Under the pieces are notes generated by a model. That model saw only the letters and a list, made by a program, of their open reading frames with translations. It made no database searches and was not told where the DNA came from. Below are positions 15,880 to 21,847 of a stretch of DNA of 21,847 bases, piece by piece. The translations under genes were made by a program, and so were the position numbers. Within the stretch, counting starts at the first letter, position 1. Every line of letters begins with the position of its first letter. Location of the stretch: contig DASRFJ010000369.1 in assembly GCA_035651595.1 (NCBI GenBank), positions 1 through 21,847 of the forward strand. The letters are read 5' to 3'. This DNA is from JAFARZ01 sp035651595 (GTDB taxonomy: Bacteria > Actinomycetota > Actinomycetes > Streptosporangiales > Streptosporangiaceae).

Positions 15880-17319
15880 TTGCGTCACGCTAAGGGCTTC
15901 GTGCTCGCTGCTGCCGCCTGTGCCTGTGCCGTAGCGGCGGGCGGGGCGGCGGCCGGCTCCGCCGGGACGGTTACCGCGGCCAGTGCACCGGGCGCGAGCT
16001 CGGCGCTGGCCAGCGTGATCGTCCAGCCGCAGGTCCGTCACCTGGCGGACACGCGGTCCGGGCCCACCTCCACCGCGCAGTGCGAAAAGTCCTTCGGCGT
16101 GGCGTGCTACGAGCCCGCGCAGCTCCAGCGGGCGTATGACCTGCCGGCGCTGTACGCGCGGGGCATCAACGGGAAGGGCACCACGATCGTCATCGTGGAT
16201 TCCTTCGGCAGCCCGACGATCAAGCATGACCTTGCCGTGTTCGACCGCACGTTCGGCCTGCCGGCGCCGCCGTCGTTCACGGTCATCACCCCGGCGGGCA
16301 AGCTTCCGCCGTGGAATCCCAAGGACTCGGACATGACCGGCTGGGCCGGCGAGACCACGCTCGACGTGGAGTGGGCGCACACGATTGCGCCCGGTGCGAA
16401 CATCGTGCTGGCCGAGACGCCGGTGTCGGAGACCGAGGGCGTGCACGGCTTCCCGCAGATCGTCACCGCGGAGAACTACGCGATCAAGCACTACCACGCC
16501 GACGTGATCAGCCAGAGCTTCAGCGCCACGGAGGAGACGTTCTCGTCCCGCGCCAGCGTCAACGGGTTGCGTGGCGCCGAATTCGCCGCGCAGAAGGCGC
16601 ACGTCACCATGCTCGCCGCGTCCGGCGACTCCGGCGCGGCCGACGTCAGGCAGAACGGCTCCACCTATTACCTGTTCCCGGTGACGTCATGGTCGGACAG
16701 CGACCCGCTGGTCACCGGCATCGGCGGCACGCAGCTGCATCTGACCGCCAGCGGTACCCGCACGGCGCCCGACAACGTGTGGAACGACACGTACAGCAAG
16801 GGGACGAACGAGTTCGTCTTCGGCGACGCCGGCCCCAACCCGGACGCGGGCGGCGGCGGCAAGTCGGTGCTGTTCGGCCGGCCCTCGTACCAGAACGGCG
16901 TGCGTAACATCGTGGGCAGCGCACGCGGCGTGCCGGACATCGCGATGAGCGCCGCCTGCAACGGCGCCGTGGACACCTACGCCAGCTATCCGGGCACCGC
17001 ACCCGGCTGGTCCCAGACCTGCGGCACCAGCGAGGCGACCCCGCTGTTCGCGGGCATCGTGGCGCTCGCCGCGCAGTTCGCGGGCCATCCGCTCGGCCTG
17101 ATCAACCCGGCGCTGTACCAGATGTCGTTGCGCGGCGAACCGGGCATCGTGCCGGTGACCAGCGGAAACAACACCGTGACGTTCTCCCAGGGCGGCCACA
17201 AGCACACGGTGCACGGGTTCGGCGCGCGGGCCGGCTACAGCCTGGCCGCGGGCGTGGGCACGGTCGACGCCAGGCTGTTCGTGCCCGAGCTGGCGTCGCT
17301 GGCGTCGCTGGTCCGCTGA
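15880..17319 (+). CDS. Secreted S53 (sedolisin) family peptidase, copy 3
   Basis: 479 residues from TTG 15880, with GGGGGAG 6-7 bases upstream and no ATG or GTG in a better place. The signal peptide is MRHAKGFVLAAAACACAVAAGG and may end near the Ala-Gly-rich stretch. The catalytic set is Glu158/Asp162 in GETTLDVE, oxyanion Asp250 in ASGDSGA and Ser384 in CGTSEATPLFAG. The nucleophile motif differs slightly from the SESAP of copies 1 and 2. No activation prodomain is present, since CYEPAQLQRAYDLPALY lies near residue 75. The calcium positions read PVTSGNN and GYSLAAG, again without Asp. It is the most diverged copy, with a different loop after SQSFSATEE, so its specificity may differ. It has its own 224-bp upstream region. 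Confidence 0.88.
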   Translation: MRHAKGFVLAAAACACAVAAGGAAAGSAGTVTAASAPGASSALASVIVQPQVRHLADTRSGPTSTAQCEKSFGVACYEPAQLQRAYDLPALYARGINGKGTTIVIVDSFGSPTIKHDLAVFDRTFGLPAPPSFTVITPAGKLPPWNPKDSDMTGWAGETTLDVEWAHTIAPGANIVLAETPVSETEGVHGFPQIVTAENYAIKHYHADVISQSFSATEETFSSRASVNGLRGAEFAAQKAHVTMLAASGDSGAADVRQNGSTYYLFPVTSWSDSDPLVTGIGGTQLHLTASGTRTAPDNVWNDTYSKGTNEFVFGDAGPNPDAGGGGKSVLFGRPSYQNGVRNIVGSARGVPDIAMSAACNGAVDTYASYPGTAPGWSQTCGTSEATPLFAGIVALAAQFAGHPLGLINPALYQMSLRGEPGIVPVTSGNNTVTFSQGGHKHTVHGFGARAGYSLAAGVGTVDARLFVPELASLASLVR

Positions 17320-17366
17320 TCCCGAGCCGAATCTCCAGCCGCCCCTCAGCCAACGGTCAGGTTCAT

Positions 17367-17400
17367 AGTGCTCACTGGAGGGCAGTGCTGACTGGAAGGA
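17367..17400. repeat. 17-bp tandem direct repeat upstream of the HtrA-like gene
   Basis: AGTGCTCACTGGAGGGC (17367-17383) is followed at once by AGTGCTGACTGGAAGGA (17384-17400), matching at 14 of 17 positions. It ends 27 bases before the start codon, where a regulator could bind two adjacent sites or where the 5' untranslated leader would begin. Confidence 0.45.
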
Positions 17401-17427
17401 TGCGGGTCCGAGGGCGGAGTGAGGCAG

Positions 17428-18789
17428 ATGCAGGAGCACGGCGACAATTACGCGGGCTATGGTCAGTACGGCACGCAGTTCGGCCCGCCACCTCCCGAGT
17501 ACCCGTGGGGCGCGGCACCCCCGCCGCCGCCGCGGGGTCCCGGTTTCCTGCGCTACGTCGCGGTGGCGGTTACCGCTGCCGCGCTGGGCGCGGGCGCCGT
17601 CGTCGGCATCGACCACATAGGCGCCACGAGCACGTCGGCGCAGTCGCCCGCGCCGAGTTTCAGTTCGCCGGCCGGGCAGGTTCCGCAGCAGCAGCCGCAG
17701 CAACCGCAGCAGGGCCAGGCGCCGCCCATCGGCAACGGCGCACAGCAGTCCGTGGTGAACAAGGTCTCGGCCGGCCTGGTCATCATCAACACCGCGCTGC
17801 AGTACCGGTCCGAGCAGGCCGCCGGCACCGGGATCGTGCTCAACTCCGACGGCCTGGTGCTGACGAACAACCACGTGATCGAGAACGCGACGAGCATCAG
17901 CGCGACGCTCGTGGCGACCGGCAAGACCTACCGGGCGAAGGTCCTGGGCTACGACCAGACCGGAGATATCGCCGCCATTCAGCTGCAGAACGCGTCCGGC
18001 CTGAAGCCGGCCCCGGTGGGCACCTCGTCGCAGCTCAAGGTCGGCGACAACGTCGTCGCGATGGGCAACGCCGAGGGCGGCAGCCAGATCGTCCCGGCGG
18101 CAGGCCGGATCACCGCGCTGCACCAGACGATCACCGCGAACGACGAGAACGGCATTGACGCCAAAGAGACGCTGCACAACATGATCCAGACCGACGCGGC
18201 GATCATCTCCGGCGACTCGGGCGGCGCGCTGGCCAGCATGTCCGGCCAGGTCGTCGGCATGAACACGGCTGGGAACAACGTGCAGGACTCGCAGGAGGAA
18301 TCGACCGGCTTCGCGATCCCGATCAACGACGCGCTGTCGGTCGTCAACCAGATCACCGCCGGGCACGGCAGCTCGACGATCTCGCTCGGGTACCCGCCGT
18401 TCATGGGCATCTTCCTCGCGTCGTCGGGCAGCAGCAACCCGCAGATCCAGGCACAGCAGCAGGCGCAGGGCCAGGGCGGGTTCGGCTTCGGCCAGCAGCA
18501 GGCGTGCTACAGCAGCGACGCGAACCTGCCGGTGCCGACGACGATCGCGCCGGTGAACAGCGGCGCCCTGGTCATCGGCACGATCTGCAACGGGCCCGCG
18601 CAGGGCACCGGCATGACCGGCGGCGCGGTCATCACCGCGGTCAACGGCCAGGCGGTAGGCACGGCGAACCAGCTGCACGACGCCATCGCCAGCCACAAGC
18701 CCGGCGACACCGTGTCCATCACGTGGGTGAGCACCTCCGGCCAGCACACCACCAGCTCGATCAAGCTGACCGACGGCCCGCCGCTCTAG
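17428..18789 (+). CDS. Membrane-anchored HtrA-like (S1C) serine protease with PDZ domain
   Basis: 453 residues from ATG 17428 (GGAG 8 bases upstream; a GTG at 17419 has its purine tract too close). A short cytoplasmic tail rich in Gly, Tyr and Pro precedes one membrane helix at about 33-57, then a Pro/Gln linker. The trypsin-like domain has His149 (LTNNHVIENA), Asp180 (TGDIAAIQL) and Ser264 (SGDSGGAL), a complete triad. The C-terminal PDZ domain (about 330-450) ends in the typical GGAVITAVNGQAVGTANQLHDAIASHKPGD. It carries an unusual insertion at about 341-375, rich in Gln and Gly, with a cysteine (QQQACYSS) that could pair with a second one in GTICNGPA. The protein acts outside the membrane in quality control or stress. 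It follows the three S53 genes on the same strand, but 108 bp separate them. Confidence 0.92.
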   Translation: MQEHGDNYAGYGQYGTQFGPPPPEYPWGAAPPPPPRGPGFLRYVAVAVTAAALGAGAVVGIDHIGATSTSAQSPAPSFSSPAGQVPQQQPQQPQQGQAPPIGNGAQQSVVNKVSAGLVIINTALQYRSEQAAGTGIVLNSDGLVLTNNHVIENATSISATLVATGKTYRAKVLGYDQTGDIAAIQLQNASGLKPAPVGTSSQLKVGDNVVAMGNAEGGSQIVPAAGRITALHQTITANDENGIDAKETLHNMIQTDAAIISGDSGGALASMSGQVVGMNTAGNNVQDSQEESTGFAIPINDALSVVNQITAGHGSSTISLGYPPFMGIFLASSGSSNPQIQAQQQAQGQGGFGFGQQQACYSSDANLPVPTTIAPVNSGALVIGTICNGPAQGTGMTGGAVITAVNGQAVGTANQLHDAIASHKPGDTVSITWVSTSGQHTTSSIKLTDGPPL

Positions 18790-18806
18790 CCCCTGCCGTA
18801 GAGCGG
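18781..18806. terminator. Bidirectional hairpin between convergent genes
   Basis: CCGCTCTA (18781-18788) and TAGAGCGG (18799-18806) form a perfect 8-bp stem with a 10-base loop. The stem includes the stop codon of the HtrA-like gene and ends just before the stop of the opposing Ada-like gene, so it could serve both. Confidence 0.5.
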
Positions 18807-19946
18807 TTAGCGGAGCGCGGCGCCCATCAGGTCCGTCCGGGCGAGCGCCAGCCAGGGGCGCCACTGCCCGGACGGGGGGTCCGGGATCTCGCCGGCGTTG
18901 CAGGTCTGCGCGAGCACCGCGATCGCGGCGGCTTCCGTTTCCGGGAGACCGGTCGCCTTGAGGCTCTGTTCGGTCACCGCCGACGGGTCAGGGAACGCGT
19001 GGGTCAGGCCGGCCGGCAGGCCGGGCACCGCGGTCCCCAGCCGGTCCACGAACGCCGCGAGCAGCCCCGGCTCGCTGCGCTCGCTGCCGGCCAAGATGTC
19101 GCACACCCCGGCCTCGAACGAGGTCCATCCGGGGGCGACGGCATGGTCGGCGTCGATGCCGAGCAGCCGGCCGATCCGGTCCACGACATGGATCAGACCC
19201 TCCCAGTACGGCAGGTGCACCCGCAGCAGCAGGCAGTCCTGGCCGCCGTCCCTCCCCCCGGGGGAGACCTCGATCAGGCCGGGCTCGCCGGCCATCGTGA
19301 TCACTCGCCGGTAGTCCTGCTCGCCAGCCGTCGCCACGCCCGGAATGGCGCTCGCGGCCAGCGCGGATCGCGCCGCCGCCCAGTCGTAGCCGGGCTCGAC
19401 CGGCAGGCGCAGCGCCAGCCCGCCGTCGGCGGCCAGCCGGTCCGAGCGGCGCCGGCGATCTCGCAGGTCGCTGGGGGAGGAGCGGAACACCTCCCGCATC
19501 GCCCGGTTGAACTGGCGCAGGCTGCCGAACCCGGACGCGAACGCGATTTCGCCGATCGCGAGGTCGGTGTCATCGAGCAGCCGCCGGGCGAAGTGCGCGC
19601 GCCGCGAGCGGGCCAGCTGGTCCGGGCTCGCGCCCAGGTGCTTGAGGAACAGCCGGCGCAGGTGCCGCTGTGACATGCCGATCTGGCTGGCCAGCGCCGC
19701 CTCGGTGCCGCCGTCGTCAAGCGCGCCCCCGATGATCAGCTGAACCGCCTCGCAGACGATTTCCGGCGCGCTGGATCCCACCGGCCCGGCCACCCGGTAC
19801 GGGCGACAGCGCTGGCAGGCGCGGAACCCGGCGGCTTCGGCGGCCGCGGCGAGGTCGAACGTCCGGACGTTACGGGCCAGCGGGCGCGCGCCGCAGCCGG
19901 GCCGGCAGTAGATGCCGGTCGTGACGACCGCGGAGTACGTGGTCAT
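18807..19946 (-). CDS. Ada metal-binding / AraC / AlkA-like fusion with degenerate glycosylase domain
   Basis: 379 residues. Residues 1-50 are the Ada zinc domain: GIYCRPGC holds the methyl-acceptor Cys14 and Cys18, and RACQRCRPY holds Cys44 and Cys47. Residues about 60-165 are an AraC HTH (SQRHLRRLFLKHLGASPDQL, then FASGFGSLRQFNRAMREVF). Residues about 175-265 are the AlkA N-terminal domain (LRLPVEPGYDW, LLLRVHLPYWEGLIHVVDRIGRLLGID). The remaining part should be the HhH-GPD glycosylase, but it is short. GWTSFEAGVCDILAG replaces the usual 'FE.AVRA.LGQQ' segment, and the LPGIGPWTA hairpin and catalytic Asp are not found before the end at DLMGAALR. It may thus sense alkylation and regulate, but not excise bases. 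The ATG at 19946 follows an in-frame stop, so there is no longer form. No ogt gene adjoins. Confidence 0.85.
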   Translation of the reverse strand: MTTYSAVVTTGIYCRPGCGARPLARNVRTFDLAAAAEAAGFRACQRCRPYRVAGPVGSSAPEIVCEAVQLIIGGALDDGGTEAALASQIGMSQRHLRRLFLKHLGASPDQLARSRRAHFARRLLDDTDLAIGEIAFASGFGSLRQFNRAMREVFRSSPSDLRDRRRRSDRLAADGGLALRLPVEPGYDWAAARSALAASAIPGVATAGEQDYRRVITMAGEPGLIEVSPGGRDGGQDCLLLRVHLPYWEGLIHVVDRIGRLLGIDADHAVAPGWTSFEAGVCDILAGSERSEPGLLAAFVDRLGTAVPGLPAGLTHAFPDPSAVTEQSLKATGLPETEAAAIAVLAQTCNAGEIPDPPSGQWRPWLALARTDLMGAALR

Positions 19947-19987
19947 AGACCCAGATATACGTCATCGCCCGGCCGGATGGCTGGTCA

Positions 19988-20049
19988 GATCCGGACATGT
20001 TCCCCGGGCTATCGCGTCCGGATCCGGCCAGACGCGATGGTGCCCGGGG
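19988..20049 (+). promoter_or_regulatory. Two mutually exclusive hairpins upstream of the ABM gene
   Basis: Hairpin A pairs GATCCGGAC (19988-19996) with GTCCGGATC (20016-20024), a perfect 9 bp. Hairpin B pairs CCCCGGGC (20002-20009) with GCCCGGGG (20042-20049), and inside it ATCGCGTC (20011-20018) with GACGCGAT (20031-20038): 16 pairs in two perfect blocks. A and B share bases 20016-20018 and their arms interlock, so both cannot form at once in one RNA. This looks like an attenuator or switch layout, or it may be overlapping operators for the divergent genes. It resembles no named riboswitch that I know. Confidence 0.4.
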
Positions 20050-20099
20050 CTGGATGCTGTTCGGGATATGTCATCGATGCGAGTTCGGAGGAGATCACC

Positions 20100-20396
20100 G
20101 TGCTGGTGAAGGTTTATCCCATCAAGCTCAAGGACGGCATGCAGGACAAGGTCGAGGCGATCGTGCAGGAGTTCGCGCCGAAGGGTCCGGGGGCCGAGGA
20201 AGGCACCCTGTCGTTCCGCGTCTACCGCGACCCGGCGAAGCCCGACTACCTGCTGTTCGTCGAGCACTTCGCCGACCAGGCGGCATTCGACGAGCACACC
20301 AGCTCCGCCGCGTACCGCGAGCTGATCGCGGGCCAGTTCGCGGAGCGGATCGTCGAGTTCACCGAGATTGACCATGAGCTCGTCGTCGCGCTCTGA
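20100..20396 (+). CDS. Antibiotic biosynthesis monooxygenase (ABM) domain protein, YgiN-like
   Basis: 98 residues from GTG 20100, selected because GGAGGAG lies 6-7 bases upstream and the ABM fold starts at once (LVKVYPIKLKDGMQDKVEAI). An upstream ATG at 19977 would translate the hairpin region. The rest shows the ferredoxin-like ABM pattern: EEGTLSFRVYRDPAKPDYLLFVEHFADQAAFDEHTSS, then YRELIAGQF. Such small dimeric proteins include quinol monooxygenases and cofactor-free oxygenases; many have no known reaction. The last 23 bases overlap the start of the PEP-mutase-like gene, so the two are probably co-transcribed and may act on related substrates. Length is normal. Confidence 0.82.
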   Translation: MLVKVYPIKLKDGMQDKVEAIVQEFAPKGPGAEEGTLSFRVYRDPAKPDYLLFVEHFADQAAFDEHTSSAAYRELIAGQFAERIVEFTEIDHELVVAL

Positions 20397-21303
20397 GCTG
20401 TTCGCGAGCCTGTTCGCGAGCCTGCACCGGGTCGGCGAGCCGTTGTTGCTGCCCAACGCCTGGGATGTCGCCTCGGCGGTCGCGATAGCGGCCGCCGGGG
20501 CCAGGGCGGTGGCCACCACCAGCGCCGGCGTGGCCTGGTCGCTCGGCGTGCGAGACGCCGGCAGCCCGGACGCCGGCAGCCCGGACGCCGGCAGCCCGGA
20601 CGCCGGCAGCCCGGACGCCGGCAGCCAGCCCGGCCCGGCCGGTCCGGGCGGCTTGGGCGCGGATCGCGCCGCGGCGGTGATCGAGCGGATCGCCGCCGCG
20701 GTCGAGGTGCCGGTCTCGGCGGACATCGAGGCAGGCTACGGCGACTCACCGGACGCGGTCGCCCGGACCGTCGCGGCGGTGGTGCGGGCGGGCGCGATCG
20801 GCGTCAACCTGGAGGATCGCCGGGACGCCGGCGGCCTGCACGACCTCGCGGCGCAGGCCGACCGGATCGCGGCGGCCCGCGCGGCTGCCGGGGACACACC
20901 GATCTGGATCAACGCCAGGACCGACGTGTTCCTGAGTGGCGCCTACCCGGTCATCCCGGACGGCGTGGCGGAGGCGCTGAAGCGAGCCGCCGGCTACGCT
21001 GAGGCCGGCGCGGACAGCGTGTTCGTGCCCGGCCTGATCGACCTCGACGCGATCGCGGAGCTGGTGGCGGGCCCGCTTCCGGTCGCGGTCATGGCCGGGC
21101 CAGGCGCGCCGAGCGTCGCCGAGTTCGCCAGCGTCGGCGTGGTCCGGGTCAGCGTCGGATCCGCCATCGCCCAAGCCGCGTACGGCCTCGCGACGCGGGC
21201 GGCGGCCGAGATGCTCACCGCCGGCACGTACGACTCGTGCGCCGGCGGCGTCGACTACGCCGAGATGAACGCGCGGATATCCGGTCAGTCCCGGACGAAG
21301 TAG
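20374..21303 (+). CDS. Isocitrate lyase/phosphoenolpyruvate mutase family protein
   Basis: 309 residues from ATG 20374, located inside the end of the ABM gene; a TTG two codons upstream is also open. Family motifs: LLPNAWDVASAVAIAAAGARAVATTSAGVAWSLG (about 25-58), VPVSADIEAGYGDSP with the metal-binding Asp/Glu, GAIGVNLEDR, INARTDVFL, and AGADSVFVPGL; the C-terminal end has VRVSVGSAIAQAAYG. The superfamily makes or breaks C-C or C-P bonds alpha to a carboxylate; the exact reaction is unknown. A five-copy DAGSP repeat (20554-20628) is inserted straight after SLG, where relatives have a short loop before the helix that precedes the ADIEAGYG strand. The N-terminus also repeats LFAS. The gene's end overlaps a convergent GntR gene by 19 bp. 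Confidence 0.88.
   Translation: MSSSSRSELFASLFASLHRVGEPLLLPNAWDVASAVAIAAAGARAVATTSAGVAWSLGVRDAGSPDAGSPDAGSPDAGSPDAGSQPGPAGPGGLGADRAAAVIERIAAAVEVPVSADIEAGYGDSPDAVARTVAAVVRAGAIGVNLEDRRDAGGLHDLAAQADRIAAARAAAGDTPIWINARTDVFLSGAYPVIPDGVAEALKRAAGYAEAGADSVFVPGLIDLDAIAELVAGPLPVAVMAGPGAPSVAEFASVGVVRVSVGSAIAQAAYGLATRAAAEMLTAGTYDSCAGGVDYAEMNARISGQSRTK
20554..20628 (+). repeat. Five-copy 15-bp minisatellite in the PEP-mutase-like gene
   Basis: Units of GACGCCGGCAGCCCG start at 20554, 20569, 20584, 20599 and 20614 (the last ends CCAG). They encode DAGSP four times and then DAGSQ. The four full copies are identical, suggesting recent expansion. Slippage would change the loop length in steps of five residues. 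Confidence 0.88.
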
Positions 21304-21515
21304 CCAAGCCCGGGTACGCGTACCAGCCAGCCTTCGTCCTCGAGGAGCCGCATCGCCCGGCCCGCCGTCCGCCGGGACGTCGCGTGCTCGCGGCACAAGG
21401 TCCCGATGGAGGGGAGCCGGTCTCCAGCGGTCAGCTCGCCGGACATGATCTGCTCGCGGACGTGGGAAGCGAGCCGCATGTACAGCCGGGGATCAGACTG
21501 ACTAACCATCACCAT
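21285..21515 (-). CDS. Small GntR family transcriptional regulator (DNA-binding domain only)
   Basis: 76 residues (ATG 21515; a second ATG at 21509 is equally possible). It is nearly all a GntR winged helix: LYMRLASHVREQIMSGELTAGDRLPSI, then TSRRTAGRAMRLLEDEGWLVRVPGLGYFV. There is no effector or oligomerisation domain. Such single-domain GntR proteins are common in actinobacteria and may act as local repressors or need a partner. The last 19 bases overlap the end of the PEP-mutase-like gene on the other strand, so expression of the two may interfere. AGGATC lies 6-8 bases before the first ATG. Function is otherwise unknown. Confidence 0.82.
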   Translation of the reverse strand: MVMVSQSDPRLYMRLASHVREQIMSGELTAGDRLPSIGTLCREHATSRRTAGRAMRLLEDEGWLVRVPGLGYFVRD

Positions 21516-21530
21516 ACAGATGATCCTAGG

Positions 21531-21556
21531 CGACTATTTATGTAAGTGGTCGACTA
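21531..21556. promoter_or_regulatory. Paired CGACTA direct repeats upstream of the small GntR gene
   Basis: CGACTA occurs at 21531-21536 and 21551-21556, exactly 20 bp apart (about two helical turns, same DNA face). The second copy forms the palindrome GTCGAC with the preceding bases. They lie 16 bp upstream of the GntR start and flank an AT-rich TTTATGTAAG segment. They could be binding sites for the regulator; the evidence is positional only. Confidence 0.3.
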
Positions 21557-21571
21557 CTCTCGAAGATTCCT

Positions 21572-21775
21572 TCACTCGGCGTGTTCGGCCGCGCATCCGG
21601 CCGCCGCCGAGGCCGCCGAGCGCATCAGGGCCGCCCAGAGCACGTTGCGACCGCCCTTCAGCCTGCCAGCGGTAGAACTAGTGTGAATAGAGGTGTTCAG
21701 AAGGCCCAAGTGCCGCAAGTGCAAGCCCACCGCCGAACCGGGAGCGTAAATAGGTAGCTGTTCATCAGGCGTCAC
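21572..21775 (-). CDS. Doubtful small open reading frame
   Basis: 67 codons from GTG 21775 with no ribosome binding site seen. The first part (TPDEQLPIYAPGSAVGLHLR) has an amino-acid mix like a real protein; the end (ALMRSAASAAAGCAAEHAE) is alanine-rich. I recognise no family. The phrase GGRNVLWAALMRSAAS is faintly like the end of IS110-type transposases, but not enough to call it. It may be a fragment or chance frame. Confidence 0.2.
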   Translation of the reverse strand: MTPDEQLPIYAPGSAVGLHLRHLGLLNTSIHTSSTAGRLKGGRNVLWAALMRSAASAAAGCAAEHAE

Positions 21776-21847
21776 AGGCTTGTTTTCGGTTGCTGGTTCG
21801 GGCGGAGCGCGCGTTGTGCGGATCGTGCAGAGCGAGGCGTCGAGGGG

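Larger units (their letters stand above)
21516..21847. other. 332-bp stretch without a firm gene
   Basis: Upstream of the GntR start it holds two direct repeats (21531-21556) and AT-rich bases that may be its promoter. Beyond that is one weak minus-strand frame (21572-21775). I see no tRNA, terminator or mobile-element end. The window stops in non-coding or unassigned DNA. Confidence 0.4.

Noticed and set aside
21680..21750. Possible tRNA or small Cys-rich peptide on the plus strand
   Set aside because: No cloverleaf could be drawn, and the CRKCKP reading has no convincing start or ribosome site.
21572..21775. IS110-type transposase fragment
   Set aside because: Only a short, alanine-rich phrase is similar. 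There is no DEDD motif, terminal repeat or longer homologous stretch.

Overview
The window is GC-rich, tightly packed DNA of actinobacterial type. The evidence is strong G/C third-position bias, many GTG and TTG starts, ATGA-type stop/start overlaps, F420/FMN luciferase-like oxidoreductases, Ada-AraC-AlkA and GntR/PadR regulators, and an MreB-family actin. MreB together with several exported proteases suggests a filamentous or sporulating soil actinomycete. S53 (sedolisin) peptidases are usually acid-active, so an acidic habitat is plausible, but this is inference. No rRNA, tRNA, CRISPR array or recognisable transposase was found.

Layout. (1) 107-1009: an LLM-class flavin/F420 oxidoreductase. 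(2) 1019-3383, minus strand: a three-gene unit of YtrA-type GntR repressor, ABC ATPase and ABC permease, joined by 4-bp overlaps. Its upstream region (3374-3450) holds a compact operator-like palindrome and a separate 60-bp near-perfect palindrome. (3) 3483-5197: a membrane-anchored protein of unknown function, split by an apparent one-base frameshift near 4371-4376. (4) 5208-7144: an ATP-grasp ligase translationally coupled to an SsuD-like monooxygenase. (5) 7145-7594: a 450-bp gap with tandem repeats, a 76-bp nested inverted repeat and a probable PadR-controlled promoter. (6) 7595-11432: a PadR regulator, ABC ATPase and ten-helix FtsX-type permease in one ATGA-coupled operon. (7) 11200-12462, minus strand: an MreB/Mbl-like actin whose reading frame runs on past the actin fold into the permease gene. 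(8) 12638-18789: a secreted-protease island of three tandem S53 paralogues followed by a membrane-anchored HtrA-like protease. (9) 18807-19946, minus strand: an Ada/AraC/AlkA fusion whose glycosylase end looks degenerate. (10) 20100-21303: a small monooxygenase-fold (ABM) protein overlapping a PEP-mutase/isocitrate-lyase family enzyme, preceded by two competing hairpins. (11) 21285-21515, minus strand: a single-domain GntR regulator; the last 330 bp are mostly unassigned.

The most unusual content is the S53 triplet. All three keep the Glu/Asp/Asp/Ser catalytic set, but all three lack the large N-terminal activation domain. Both aspartates expected to hold the structural calcium ion are also replaced in all three. 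Two genes (the second S53 peptidase and the PEP-mutase-like enzyme) each carry a five-copy, in-frame 15-bp minisatellite. Several intergenic palindromes suggest local autoregulation of the two ABC operons.
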